Assembly: GCA_005788815.1 (NCBI GenBank)
Contig: SYAZ01000053.1
Span: 1-64,000, forward strand
From: Actinomycetota bacterium
Lineage (GTDB): Bacteria; Actinomycetota; Acidimicrobiia; Acidimicrobiales; Ilumatobacteraceae
DNA length: 64,000 nucleotides
Reading direction: 5' to 3'
Below the pieces are notes generated by a model that saw only the letters and a list, made by a program, of their open reading frames with translations, ran no database searches and was not told the origin of the DNA. How positions within the stretch are numbered: position 1 is the stretch's first letter; each line of letters opens with the position of its first letter. A program made the position numbers and the translations under genes. Below are positions 11,241 through 21,740 of the stretch, in pieces.

Positions 11241-13030
11241 CAGTCGTCCAGTTTCAATGCAGAAATGAAAACATCACCAGGTACTTCTACCCGACCGATC
11301 GCCTTCATTTTCTTCTTGCCCTCTTTTTGCTTCTCGAGCAATTTGCGCTTACGAGTGATGTCGCCGCCGTAACACTTTGCGAGCACGTCTTTGCGCTTTG
11401 CCTTCACCGTTTCACGAGCAATAACTTTTCCGCCGATAGCTGCCTGAATAGGTACGTCGAACATCTGGCGTGGAATTAATTCACGCAACTTGGCGCACAT
11501 TCTGCGTCCGTAATCAAACGCCTTATCGCGATGAACAATGGTGCTGAAAGCATCTGCAGGAATGCTGTTCAAAAGTAGATCGACCAATACAAGGTCGCTT
11601 TGGCGATAGTCATCTAGTTCATAGTCAAGGCTTGCGTAGCCCTGCGTGCGGCTTTTCATTTGGTCGAAGAAGTCAACAACAACCTCAGCTAACGGAATGA
11701 GATAGTGGAGCTCGACGCGTTCTGGCGAGAGATACTCGAGTTTCACCATGTCACCACGACGCGATTGGCACAACTCCATCAGAGTTCCTGTGTATTCCTT
11801 GGGCGTGATGATGGAGACCTTAAAGAATGGTTCTTCGATGAAGCTGATGTTCTGCATGGGCGGAAGGTCTGCCGGGTTTGCGACGTCCACAACTATCCCA
11901 TCGGTACGGGTTACGCGATAGGCCACTGATGGTGCCGTTGCAATCAACGCCAAGTTGAATTCACGCTCAAGACGCTCCTTCACAATTTCCATATGCAAAA
12001 GCCCAAGGAAACCACAACGGAATCCGAAACCGAGTGCGCCAGACGATTCCGGTTCGTATGTGATTGAGGCATCGTTCAGTTTCAGTTTTTCAATGCTCTC
12101 TCGAAGTGTTTCAAAATCATCACCGTCAATGGGATACAAGCCGCAAAACACCATGGCCTTTGGGTCTCGATAGCCATCTAGTGGCTCAGACGCCGGCGAT
12201 GCCAACACAGTCACTGTTTCACCACTTCGTGCTTCAGCAACGTCTTTGATGCCAGCGATGAGGTACCCCACTTCGCCTGGTCCTAGCTCGGCAACTGGTG
12301 TTGGCACGGGTGCGCGAGCGCCAATTTCAATTGCATCGTGCGTCGCACGTGCTTGCATGAATAGCAAGCGGCTCCCAGTCGTGAGTCGACCATTCATCAC
12401 GCGAACGCTCGACACCACTCCACGGTATTGATCGAACTGCGAGTCAAAAATCAGTGCCTGCAGCGGTGCATCAATGTCGCCAACAGGTGCGGGAATGCGC
12501 TCGGCAATCGCGTCAAGCAATTCGGGCACTCCTTCGCCAGTCTTTGCAGAGATGCGAAGAATCTCATTCGCTGGAATGCCAAGAATGTTTTCAATTTCTT
12601 GTGCGTACCTATCAGGGTCAGCAGCAGGAAGGTCGATCTTGTTGAGAGCCGCAACAATCTCCAAGTTGTGCTCTAACGCCAGGTAACAGTTAGCAAGAGT
12701 TTGCGCCTCGATGCCTTGTGCTGCGTCAACAACAAGCACTACGCCTTCGCATGCCGCGAGAGACCGGCTGACTTCATACCCGAAGTCCACGTGTCCTGGG
12801 GTATCGATGAGGTGATACGTATGCCCTTTCCATGGGACACGCACATTTTGAGCCTTGATGGTGATGCCACGTTCGCGCTCAAGGTCCATGGAATCCAGAT
12901 ACTGGGCTCTCATGTCACGCGCCTGGACCGCACCTGTCAATTCAAGGATGCGGTCAGAGAGGGTCGACTTGCCATGGTCAATATGGGCAATGATCGAAAA
13001 ATTGCGGATTTTAGAGAGGTCCATGGGCAC
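11240..13030 (-). CDS. lepA: elongation factor 4
   Basis: 596 aa; [31 protein letters not shown]; LepA C-terminus. Confidence 0.98.
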   Translation of the reverse strand: MPMDLSKIRNFSIIAHIDHGKSTLSDRILELTGAVQARDMRAQYLDSMDLERERGITIKAQNVRVPWKGHTYHLIDTPGHVDFGYEVSRSLAACEGVVLVVDAAQGIEAQTLANCYLALEHNLEIVAALNKIDLPAADPDRYAQEIENILGIPANEILRISAKTGEGVPELLDAIAERIPAPVGDIDAPLQALIFDSQFDQYRGVVSSVRVMNGRLTTGSRLLFMQARATHDAIEIGARAPVPTPVAELGPGEVGYLIAGIKDVAEARSGETVTVLASPASEPLDGYRDPKAMVFCGLYPIDGDDFETLRESIEKLKLNDASITYEPESSGALGFGFRCGFLGLLHMEIVKERLEREFNLALIATAPSVAYRVTRTDGIVVDVANPADLPPMQNISFIEEPFFKVSIITPKEYTGTLMELCQSRRGDMVKLEYLSPERVELHYLIPLAEVVVDFFDQMKSRTQGYASLDYELDDYRQSDLVLVDLLLNSIPADAFSTIVHRDKAFDYGRRMCAKLRELIPRQMFDVPIQAAIGGKVIARETVKAKRKDVLAKCYGGDITRKRKLLEKQKEGKKKMKAIGRVEVPGDVFISALKLDD

Positions 13031-13089
13031 TACGAAGCCTACCTGTGGGCAGTTGGGGTCGGGGGTGTACGGCGATAGCCTTGTTCACC

Positions 13090-13341
13090 GTGGCAAACAT
13101 CAAGAGCCAAAAGAAGCGCATTCTTACCAACGCAAAAGCAGCCGATCGCAATAAGGCTGTCAAGAGCGAACTTCGCACTCGCGTGCGCAACGCACAGACG
13201 TCTGTCGGCACCCCAGAAGGTGAAGACAACCTTCGCCTTGCCATCAAGCGCATCGACATGGCTGCTGCCAAGGGAATCATTCATCCCAACTCAGCTGCTC
13301 GTCGTAAGAGCCGCTTGATGCGTCAACTCAAGTCCGCTTAA
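13090..13341 (+). CDS. rpsT: 30S ribosomal protein S20 (GTG start)
   Basis: VANIKSQKKRILTNAKAADRNKAVKSELRT; GTG at 13090 preferred over upstream ATG. Confidence 0.93.
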   Translation: MANIKSQKKRILTNAKAADRNKAVKSELRTRVRNAQTSVGTPEGEDNLRLAIKRIDMAAAKGIIHPNSAARRKSRLMRQLKSA

Positions 13342-13380
13342 GCAGCGCACTTGGTGCTTAGGGCACCTGAATTCTCAGAA

Positions 13381-14382
13381 TTACTTCCTGCTGAAGGCGC
13401 GCGTTCGTGAACCAGTCGGTTGCGTGCCTGCCAAACGAGACAGTCGCGCAATGAGCACTTCCATCACAAGTTCTGGTTCCCAATCAGTAGCACCGCGCAA
13501 GTCAAGGTCTGCACTTGCAATGAGTGAATTAGCGCGTGCCACGCCAGCACTACCAAGCCGTTGATACTGCTCGAGCACTTTTTTCGCCGTGAACTCTTTG
13601 CCACCCAAGATGGCGGCAGCGTCTGCTCCCGAGCGCACTCCCCGTCCATCGATCTTCATCATCTGGGCATATCGATTGGCGAGTAGAGCGAGGATCTGCA
13701 TGGGGTGAGAGCCGCCAGCCTTCATCATGCGATGCAACATGACAAGCGCCGTATTGGCGTCTCCTTTGTCGATTGCATCGGTGAGATCCCATGGAGCCAC
13801 ACTTCCGGCTTCGCCGAGAAACACCTCAATGTCTGAACGTGAGAGTTTGGCGCCTTCGCCGTAGGCAGAAGTAAGAGTGGCAATGAGTCCGGCGACTCTG
13901 GCGTGGTCGCCACCAAACCAATTTGTGATGAGTCGTGTGGCGTCGGCTGAATAGGAGAACCCAGCTTCAATGAGGCGTGCCTCGACCCACTCCATTCGTT
14001 CTTTGTGATTATTGACAACTGCAGCACCGATGGTTTCGGTCTTTGCTCGTTTGCAGGCATCGGCAATCACTTTGGGAACTCGCCCAGTAATTGTCATCAC
14101 AAGATCTGTTTCTTCAATACACGCATCGATTGCTGTGGCGAGCACATCACTTTGCGCCGCATCGAGACTATGAATATGACGAATGACTACAACTTTTCGC
14201 TCAATAAACAGCGACATAGTGGTGATTGCATCTGCAATGGACGCAAGTGAGACAGACGACTCGGCGCAATCGAAATCGTCGACCATCATGGACCTGTCGT
14301 TGTCGCCCACTAACCGATCGACAAGTGACGTGAGTTCAAGACTGATGAGAGCTTCATCACCTGAAATGAGATACGCCGCCAT
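13381..14382 (-). CDS. holA: DNA polymerase III subunit delta
   Basis: 333 aa HolA-like sequence, adjacent to comEC as is common. Confidence 0.85.
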   Translation of the reverse strand: MAAYLISGDEALISLELTSLVDRLVGDNDRSMMVDDFDCAESSVSLASIADAITTMSLFIERKVVVIRHIHSLDAAQSDVLATAIDACIEETDLVMTITGRVPKVIADACKRAKTETIGAAVVNNHKERMEWVEARLIEAGFSYSADATRLITNWFGGDHARVAGLIATLTSAYGEGAKLSRSDIEVFLGEAGSVAPWDLTDAIDKGDANTALVMLHRMMKAGGSHPMQILALLANRYAQMMKIDGRGVRSGADAAAILGGKEFTAKKVLEQYQRLGSAGVARANSLIASADLDLRGATDWEPELVMEVLIARLSRLAGTQPTGSRTRAFSRK

Positions 14383-14386
14383 GCCT

Positions 14387-15763
14387 CTACCCTGCCACAG
14401 AGGTGGGTCGCTTGGCCGAATTACGCATGCGCTTCACGATGAACCATACGACGAGAAGCCAGCCACACAGGTTCCACCACCCCTTGGGTGAGAACTGCGA
14501 ACAAACCGCTGCGACCCCAGCCACCCATGCAACGGGTACCACCATGAGCCACGAAACAACGACGGCCAATGGCGACCAGATACCGCCCAGGATTGCGAGT
14601 GGCAGCCCGATCATCATCACCCCTCCCGCAACTGCCAATGCCAATGGATTTGCAATCAACGACACCACCGGAACTTGTCCGAAAATGGCAAACGAAACGG
14701 GCATGGTGCCTATCAATGCAGCAATTGTGGAATCCATACCGCCGCGCGAACCAACAATCTTCTGCAACGGATGAGATAACCACGCCAATCCCGATGTAGC
14801 CCCCACAGACAAAGCAAATCCAATGCTCCATGCAAGCATCGGGTCAATAACGAGAAGCAGCATCACTGTGAGCGCAATAACTGATCGAGCATTCATGGGT
14901 TTGCCGCGTAATGAGTTGGTTGCCACAATACCTGCCATGAACGCAGCACGCAAGACCGATGGTTCGCCGCGTGCAAGCGCGACAAACCACAGAAGGAGAA
15001 ACAACGTGACACACCAGCGAGGGACTCGGCGTAGTCGACCTAACAACGGAGACATCACAGCTAATAGGTACGCCACGTTTTGGCCAGATACAGCGCATAA
15101 ATGAGATAGTCCGCTCGCGCGAAATTCGTTCACCATTTCACGTGATTGTTCGCGATCGTCTCCGATTACTAAACCCGTGAAAAGCGCACGCAACTGGTCG
15201 GGCATATGACGCACGCCGTGAATCATTGTTCTACGTGTTCTGTTTGCAGCCCGCATATACAACGAACCATCGGAGAACTTTTCAGACACTTCGGAAAGAA
15301 CGATGCGACCCCTGATGTGATTGACATGATCAAACCGTTGGTATCTCCCCACCGACGGGCCACAATCACCGACAACAAAAACATGTTCACCCGCCATGCG
15401 TTCGTTTAGTCGCCGTGCTAGTCGCCCATGTGTAATGGTGCGATATCGAATGTTCTCAATTTCAATAACACTGATGACGGCATTTCCCATCTGTGTCGGG
15501 TCTGTGCGAATAATGGCGTCACCCGAACACGGAACGGTTGCTAAATCATCAACACCGTTCCAAGCAGATGAACCGCCAACAAGACCCACGATCGCGCAGA
15601 TAACGAAAAGCCCAATACCTGCTCTGGCCAGTCGGCCAGAAAAGATGACGGCGACTGTGGCCAGCCCAACGACAAGCGCCAAACGGCGAAACTGCTCCAC
15701 ACCGCTGGCATGCTCACCAAGAATTGTCATCAACCACATCACTGCAGCAACCAGTGTGATCAT
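14387..15763 (-). CDS. comEC: ComEC/Rec2 competence protein
   Basis: SHLCAVSGQNVAYLLA and multi-TM core; start moved to MITLVAAVM because the ORF extension is antisense to a membrane-protein ORF. Confidence 0.85.
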   Translation of the reverse strand: MITLVAAVMWLMTILGEHASGVEQFRRLALVVGLATVAVIFSGRLARAGIGLFVICAIVGLVGGSSAWNGVDDLATVPCSGDAIIRTDPTQMGNAVISVIEIENIRYRTITHGRLARRLNERMAGEHVFVVGDCGPSVGRYQRFDHVNHIRGRIVLSEVSEKFSDGSLYMRAANRTRRTMIHGVRHMPDQLRALFTGLVIGDDREQSREMVNEFRASGLSHLCAVSGQNVAYLLAVMSPLLGRLRRVPRWCVTLFLLLWFVALARGEPSVLRAAFMAGIVATNSLRGKPMNARSVIALTVMLLLVIDPMLAWSIGFALSVGATSGLAWLSHPLQKIVGSRGGMDSTIAALIGTMPVSFAIFGQVPVVSLIANPLALAVAGGVMMIGLPLAILGGIWSPLAVVVSWLMVVPVAWVAGVAAVCSQFSPKGWWNLCGWLLVVWFIVKRMRNSAKRPTSVAG

Positions 15764-15821
15764 GATTGATGGACTAGCGAGATGCCCCGTTGAGTAGGTG
15801 CTGGGGTCATACGATTGAGCA

Positions 15822-16268
15822 ATGCCTGCATCTGTGCCTTCTCCGCGACGTCCGTGGCCTGTGATGCCAGGCGGACTATTTGCCACTCGGCGCGCCATTC
15901 GACGACGCGGTGGCCTCATCGCAATTGCCGTAGCTATTTCACTGTGGTTACTCGGAGTCGTCGTGAAGTTCTTCTTTTCTGGTTCCATAGGTGGCGGCGT
16001 CTCATTTATCTGCATGGTGATGGCTCTGCCTGTCATGCCTCTCTTAGGAATGCCAGCAACTGGTGGCAGTAGTCGACTCCTCGTCGCAATCGCACTGAGT
16101 GGTGCGATGTGGTGGTTACTCGGACAAGTTGTTGCCGCTCGCGTGACACAACGCCCCGTGGTTGGCTGGCGTGAATGGACACGCGAGTTTGTGGTTATGG
16201 GTAGTGGACTCTGGGTGGGTGCGGCTGGTGGATTACTGCTGGGCGCATTTCTGCTCGGCGCCTTTTAA
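15822..16268 (+). CDS. hypothetical membrane protein between comEC and comEA, opposite strand
   Basis: 148 aa, basic N-terminus and several hydrophobic helices; convergent overlap with comEA stop. Confidence 0.6.
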   Translation: MPASVPSPRRPWPVMPGGLFATRRAIRRRGGLIAIAVAISLWLLGVVVKFFFSGSIGGGVSFICMVMALPVMPLLGMPATGGSSRLLVAIALSGAMWWLLGQVVAARVTQRPVVGWREWTREFVVMGSGLWVGAAGGLLLGAFLLGAF

Positions 16269-16942
16269 CTCGCACGTATTTTTGATTTCATTGCCGCCAA
16301 TTTGGCTGGCCCAATACCCGGAACATTCAGTAGATCGTCCACGCTTGAAAATGGACCTTTCTGTGAGCGATACGACACAATTGCTTTTGCTGTTGCTGGT
16401 CCTACGCCAGGTAGCGCGTCAAGTTGTTGTGCAGTTGCCGAATTGATGTTGATGCGTGCATCGTTGCCGGGAATTGATGGTGCAACAGTTGGTGCAGCCG
16501 CACCAGGGATGTTGAGTGGAACCGTGGTGCGTGATGGGCGCAATCGTGGAGCAACCGTGGTGCGTGGACGCGATGAAGAGCGACTCGGGACAAATATCTG
16601 TTCCGTATCTATCAATGTTTGTGCCAGGTTGATTCGCTCGAGGTCTGCGGTTTTTGTGGCTCCTCCTGCAGCGGTCACTGCGTCAATAACACGCGCAGAC
16701 ATTTGTAAGCGATACACGCCAGGTTTTTGCACTGCGCCCGTGACATGCACAATCAGCACACCACTTCGTTCAAGCGTGCTTGCAGTAGCAACAGACGAAA
16801 TGCCTGCCTGAGGTACCACTGACTCCACTAATGGCGCTGAGGGACGAATGAGCAGCCACACAACCAACAGTGCGGCAACCACGGAGACGGCTACAGCGAC
16901 GAGGCGCATGGGGCCGATGTACGCCAACCAGTGACGAAGCAT
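16265..16942 (-). CDS. comEA: ComEA-like helix-hairpin-helix competence protein
   Basis: N-terminal TM, SLBB-like domain, INSATAQQLDALPGVGPATAKAIVSYR...FSSVDDLLNVPGIGPAKL. Confidence 0.92.
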   Translation of the reverse strand: MLRHWLAYIGPMRLVAVAVSVVAALLVVWLLIRPSAPLVESVVPQAGISSVATASTLERSGVLIVHVTGAVQKPGVYRLQMSARVIDAVTAAGGATKTADLERINLAQTLIDTEQIFVPSRSSSRPRTTVAPRLRPSRTTVPLNIPGAAAPTVAPSIPGNDARININSATAQQLDALPGVGPATAKAIVSYRSQKGPFSSVDDLLNVPGIGPAKLAAMKSKIRAS

Positions 16943-17075
16943 CTTTTGAACGTGTTTCCAATTCGGTACATCCACGCGTGAAATGTGGATTTCTGCCACG
17001 GCGAACGGCACGACCGAACTACCTCTATTGCTGTCGCTTAGGCCCCAATGGACGAATAGAAGTAGTTTTTGAGGT

Positions 17076-18107
17076 GTGAGTCTTCCCCATGGCATCGGCC
17101 CCAATGTTGAGAATTGGCTTGTCACCAACATTCCCGGCTCGACAGCTCCGTTCTCCTACACCCAGATAGCTGGCGGTCACTCGAACCTCACTTTCAAGGT
17201 CGACGACGCTGCAGGTCATTCCTATGTGTTGCGTCGTCCACCACTTGGCCATCGGCTTGCCAGCGCCCACGACATGAGCCGTGAGCATCGAATCATCGCC
17301 GGATTAGCAAAGAGCAATGTTCCTGTTGCACCTGCGCTTGGCCTATGCAGTGACGAAGCAGTCAACGAGCTGCCCTTCTACGTCATGGCGTTTGTTGATG
17401 GTCACGTCATCCGCGACAAAGACACTGCTAGTTCCATCCTTCAACCACAAGGGTGCCGCAGAGCAAGTGAATCCATCGTGGACACCATGGCGGCTATTCA
17501 CGCTGTAGACATCACATCTGTTGGGCTTCAAGATCTTGGCCGACACGATGGATACATTGCTCGTCAACTAAAACGTTGGCACGGAAATATTGTTGAGCAG
17601 CGCACGCGTGAGCTTCCACTCGTTGACAGCGTGTATGAAGAACTGATGACTCGCATACCGACGCAAGACGCAACAACCATTGTGCATGGCGACTACCGAC
17701 TCGATAACTGCATGGTTGATACACAAGGCAATGTGATTGCAGTTCTCGACTGGGAGATCTGCACACTTGGAGACCCCATGGCAGATCTTGGATTACTCAT
17801 GGTGTACTGGACTGGCCCAGATGACGAAGCAAGTGCTTGGTCAAATGCAGTGTGCACCGCCGAAGGGTTTTTAAATCGTGCTGACCTTGCGCAACGTTAC
17901 GGCGAAGTGTCTGGCCGCGATATTTCACAACTTGATTACTATGTTGCATTCGCGTATTGGAAACTCGCATGCATTATTGAAGGCGTGTACGCCCGATACC
18001 TCGGTGGCGCTCTTGGTGACCGCGATCCCGCTGAACTGGAGCCATTCAAACTTCAAGTAGATGGAGCAGCCCAAAAGGCAGCGAGCATGCTCGAGAAACT
18101 GCGATGA
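17076..18107 (+). CDS. aminoglycoside-phosphotransferase-fold kinase family protein
   Basis: 343 aa; IVHGDYRLDNCMVD and AVLDWEICTLGDPMADLG. Confidence 0.88.
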   Translation: MSLPHGIGPNVENWLVTNIPGSTAPFSYTQIAGGHSNLTFKVDDAAGHSYVLRRPPLGHRLASAHDMSREHRIIAGLAKSNVPVAPALGLCSDEAVNELPFYVMAFVDGHVIRDKDTASSILQPQGCRRASESIVDTMAAIHAVDITSVGLQDLGRHDGYIARQLKRWHGNIVEQRTRELPLVDSVYEELMTRIPTQDATTIVHGDYRLDNCMVDTQGNVIAVLDWEICTLGDPMADLGLLMVYWTGPDDEASAWSNAVCTAEGFLNRADLAQRYGEVSGRDISQLDYYVAFAYWKLACIIEGVYARYLGGALGDRDPAELEPFKLQVDGAAQKAASMLEKLR

Positions 18108-19006
18108 CCTCTGCACCGTTACCCTTTACCGTCAAAGGCCAATTACCAACGCTTGATTCGCCTGTTCTCATTGTGATGCTCAATGGTTGGATTGATGCGA
18201 GCGGCGCAGCCAATGCAGCAATGGAACATTTGAAGAATGCCATCGTGTCGCGTGACCTCATTACGTTCGATGGTGACGCGTTCATTGACTATCGCGCACG
18301 TCGACCACTGATGGAGTTGCGCGAAGGCGTCAATACTCGAATTATTTGGTCGTGTCCCGAGATGAGGGTTGGCAACGACGAGGATGGCAAAGACGTGCTG
18401 TTGTTAACTGGTCCTGAACCAGATATGGCATGGCAACACTTTGCACGCACTGTCGCAGGACTAGCCCAACAACTTGGTGTTGAGAAAATGATTGGCATGG
18501 GTGCGTATCCATATGGTGCGCCACACACTCGCGCTGTTGGTCTTTCCACCACTTCCCCCGACGCTGATATTGCTGCGCGATTGTCCTTCACAAAAAACTC
18601 AGTGGATGTTCCTGCCGGAGTTGAAGCAATCCTGGAACATGCATTGCACGACATAGGCATTCCTGCAATGGGTATGTGGGCACAAATTCCCCATTATGTG
18701 GCCTCCATGGCATATCCGGCAGCAAGCGCCGCACTCGTCGAAGCAGTCAGTTTGGAAGCAGGACTCACGCTCGACACTTCTGCTCTGAGACGAGAGGCTG
18801 GGGTGCAACGTGAGCGTCTAGACCAACTGGTATCCAGCAACCCCGAACACGCTGAGATGCTAGGAAAATTAGAGACTGCCTACGACGAAATACATGGCAT
18901 TCGGAGTTCAACTACCAATGACGATGCAGTTATACCTAGTGTGGACGAATTAGCAGCAGAGGTTGAGCAGTTTTTGCGAGACCAACAATCTGGAGGACAA
19001 TCATGA
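18104..19006 (+). CDS. PAC2 family protein
   Basis: 300 aa; PVLIVMLNGWIDASGAANAA... typical of actinobacterial PAC2. Confidence 0.82.
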   Translation: MTSAPLPFTVKGQLPTLDSPVLIVMLNGWIDASGAANAAMEHLKNAIVSRDLITFDGDAFIDYRARRPLMELREGVNTRIIWSCPEMRVGNDEDGKDVLLLTGPEPDMAWQHFARTVAGLAQQLGVEKMIGMGAYPYGAPHTRAVGLSTTSPDADIAARLSFTKNSVDVPAGVEAILEHALHDIGIPAMGMWAQIPHYVASMAYPAASAALVEAVSLEAGLTLDTSALRREAGVQRERLDQLVSSNPEHAEMLGKLETAYDEIHGIRSSTTNDDAVIPSVDELAAEVEQFLRDQQSGGQS

Positions 19007-20022
19007 AGATAGATGGCGGACTAGGTACGGATCTCACAAAGGTTCCAAACGCAGCAAAAGAATTAGAAGCAGCTGGTTACTCAGGCGCATGGACCGCCGA
19101 GACCTCGCACGATCCGTTCTTTCCCCTCTTGCTTGGTGCAGAGCACACAAGCACCTTGGAACTCGGAACTTCGATTGCTGTTGCCTTCGCGCGCAACCCG
19201 ATGAACTTGGCCAACATTGGCTGGGACCTTCAGGCATATTCGAAGGGTCGCTTCATGCTTGGTTTAGGTAGCCAAATCAAGCCTCACATCACCAAGCGAT
19301 TCTCGATGGAGTGGAGCCACCCCGCAGCACGTATGCGCGAAATGATTCTTGCGATTCGTGCAATCTGGGATACATGGGAGAACGGCACCAAGTTAGATTT
19401 CCGCGGCGATTTCTATACACACACATTGATGACTCCGTTCTTCACACCAGATGCCAAAGAACTCAGTCCATTTGGAACACCGAAAATCTTTCTTGCTGGT
19501 GTAGGCGAATTGATGACCGAAGTTGCTGGCGAAGTGTGCGACGGATTCCTGTGTCACGGATTTACCACCGAGAAGTATCTTCGCGAAGTAACCATTCCTG
19601 CACTTGCGCGTGGTCGTGCAAAGGCCGGCAAGACAATGGAAGGTTTCGAATTAGTCGGGCCAAGTTTTGTTGTAACCGGAACCACCGAAGAAGAAATGGC
19701 AGCTGCAGCCGCTGGTACGCGCCAGCAGATTGCGTTCTACGGCTCAACACCTGCATACAAAGGCGTGCTCGACATTCACGGGTGGGGCGGTCTGCAAGAA
19801 GAACTGAACGGATTGTCGAAACAGGGCAACTGGGTAGAGATGGGAAATCTCATTACCGATGAGATCTTGAATACTTTCGCAGTAGTGGGTGAACCTGAGC
19901 GCGTCGCACCTGAATTGATTACTCGTTATGGCGACGTCATCGATCGTTTGAGTTTCTATGCGCCGTACAAGGCAAACCCTGATCGCTGGTTGCCAGTGAT
20001 CGATGCGTTGAAGAAAGGGTAA
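19003..20022 (+). CDS. LLM-class (probably F420-dependent) oxidoreductase
   Basis: 339 aa luciferase-like fold; GTSIAVAFARNPMNLANIGWDLQAYSKGRFMLGLGSQI. Confidence 0.88.
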   Translation: MKIDGGLGTDLTKVPNAAKELEAAGYSGAWTAETSHDPFFPLLLGAEHTSTLELGTSIAVAFARNPMNLANIGWDLQAYSKGRFMLGLGSQIKPHITKRFSMEWSHPAARMREMILAIRAIWDTWENGTKLDFRGDFYTHTLMTPFFTPDAKELSPFGTPKIFLAGVGELMTEVAGEVCDGFLCHGFTTEKYLREVTIPALARGRAKAGKTMEGFELVGPSFVVTGTTEEEMAAAAAGTRQQIAFYGSTPAYKGVLDIHGWGGLQEELNGLSKQGNWVEMGNLITDEILNTFAVVGEPERVAPELITRYGDVIDRLSFYAPYKANPDRWLPVIDALKKG

Positions 20023-20031
20023 GCGGTAGGG

Positions 20032-21075
20032 CTATACGCCCAATCCCACTAACCAACTCTGCACGTTGATACCGAGTTTGTCCACGTCGTAGCCACCCTC
20101 TTGCAACACCACTGTTGGAAGCCCGAGTGCAGCCACTACTTCACCACTTCGGCGGAAACCCTCTGTTGTCAGGGACATGTCACAAATGGGGTCTGTAATG
20201 AACGTGTCTAACCCAAGCGAGACCACCACCATTTGTGCACCGAATGCTTGAATCTTTGCTACCGCGTCAGCGAGTGCATTCACATAAACATCGTCGTCTG
20301 TGCGCGCAGCAAGAGGAACATTGACAGTGCTACCCAATCCACGACCACTTCCGGTTTCGTCTGCGTAACCAACGGTGTATGGATACGCACGAGTCGGATC
20401 ACCATGCAAAGACACATACATCACATCGTCGCGATCATAAAAGATTTCTTGCGTGCCATTGCCGTGGTGGTAGTCAACGTCTAACACAGCAACCTTTACA
20501 CCAGTAGTGCTCGCAACATGATGCGACACAATGGCGGCGTTATTGAAGAAGCAATAGCCGCCGTACAAATCTGTTGTTGCATGGTGGCCTGGTGGGCGAC
20601 ACAAACCATATGCTGCACGCTCACCATCAAGCACCAGCTGCATAGCAGTCATTGCAGTATCTACCGCCCCACGCGCAGCCACATATGTGCCCTCAGTAAG
20701 TGGTGTTGTGGTTTCAAAACACCACCAACCTAAGCGACCAGTAATGGAAGCGGGCTCGACACCATCAGCCATTTTGTGGCGAAGCGAAGGGCGATAGAAA
20801 ACTTCTGGCGTCACTTCTCGCGATGGTCCGATGATGTCTTGGTACTCCTGCCATGCAGTAGTGAAGAAGCGATGCAACCCAGGATTGTGTACGGCGTTGA
20901 TGACGTCAATACCCCACTCTGATGGCGACAACATTTCAAAACGAGAATCGGCAGACAGCACTTCCCTAATGACTTCTCCCCGACCAATGTGCTCGAAAGG
21001 AGAATGCACAGTGCCCTTCTCAATTTCTGAGTGAGGATCATGCAATAGGTGCGCTGGCGTATAGACAACTTTCAT
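20032..21075 (-). CDS. histone deacetylase family / AcuC-like hydrolase
   Basis: 347 aa; RPPGHHAT, GYCFFNNAA, VDYHHGNGTQEIFY. Confidence 0.9.
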   Translation of the reverse strand: MKVVYTPAHLLHDPHSEIEKGTVHSPFEHIGRGEVIREVLSADSRFEMLSPSEWGIDVINAVHNPGLHRFFTTAWQEYQDIIGPSREVTPEVFYRPSLRHKMADGVEPASITGRLGWWCFETTTPLTEGTYVAARGAVDTAMTAMQLVLDGERAAYGLCRPPGHHATTDLYGGYCFFNNAAIVSHHVASTTGVKVAVLDVDYHHGNGTQEIFYDRDDVMYVSLHGDPTRAYPYTVGYADETGSGRGLGSTVNVPLAARTDDDVYVNALADAVAKIQAFGAQMVVVSLGLDTFITDPICDMSLTTEGFRRSGEVVAALGLPTVVLQEGGYDVDKLGINVQSWLVGLGV

Positions 21076-21096
21076 AGCGATAACACTAGAAGATGA

Positions 21097-21738
21097 TTAG
21101 TCGAAGCTTGGACGAGCACGCAATGAGCGCTTCAGTTCAGCCATCCCGCTCGCCGTAGCAATCACTTCAATGGCATCCCATAAACGCACTGCTTCATCGC
21201 CGCGTGGAATGGTGGAAATCACGGGACCAAAGAATGAACCTTCGCGCACGCCGCCAGGGTTGAAAGTAATGATGGGCGTACCAACATCTTTTCCTGTGCG
21301 ATCAAGAGCGATCTGTGTTTCGTCGGAAATCAGTCGGTCAAAGGTTTCATCGTTGACTGCCTTGGCCCATTCCACGGGCAACCCTTCTTCACCCAGAAGT
21401 TTTGCGATGTGGCCTTCAATGTCGGCAACAAATAGTTCACGCTCTTGTTTGTTGTGCAAACTTGTGCCAAGTGCGGTGTACACCTTGGCAACTGCCTCAT
21501 TGCCGGCGACAGAACGCGCTTTGGCGGCCACGCGCAAACCATACGTGCCGGCCGCATGAATATCTTTGTAGCCAGCAGGCATCTTGGAATAATCCATCGA
21601 GTCCTGGTTGATCATCTTCAAAGAAATGAACTTCCATGACACTTCGTAGTCGCGTAACTGTTGTACTTCAGTCACCCAACGAGATGTAATCCATGCCCAT
21701 GGGCATACAGGGTCGAAGAAAAAATCAAGGTCAGCCAT
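21097..21738 (-). CDS. DsbA-family thioredoxin-fold protein (Rv2466c-like)
   Basis: 213 aa; DFFFDPVCPWAWITSRWV. Confidence 0.82.
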   Translation of the reverse strand: MADLDFFFDPVCPWAWITSRWVTEVQQLRDYEVSWKFISLKMINQDSMDYSKMPAGYKDIHAAGTYGLRVAAKARSVAGNEAVAKVYTALGTSLHNKQERELFVADIEGHIAKLLGEEGLPVEWAKAVNDETFDRLISDETQIALDRTGKDVGTPIITFNPGGVREGSFFGPVISTIPRGDEAVRLWDAIEVIATASGMAELKRSLRARPSFD

Positions 21739-21740
21739 GG

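Noticed and set aside
13342-13380. GGTGC...GCACC hairpin between rpsT and holA
   Set aside because: Short stem without a U-tract; too weak to call a terminator.
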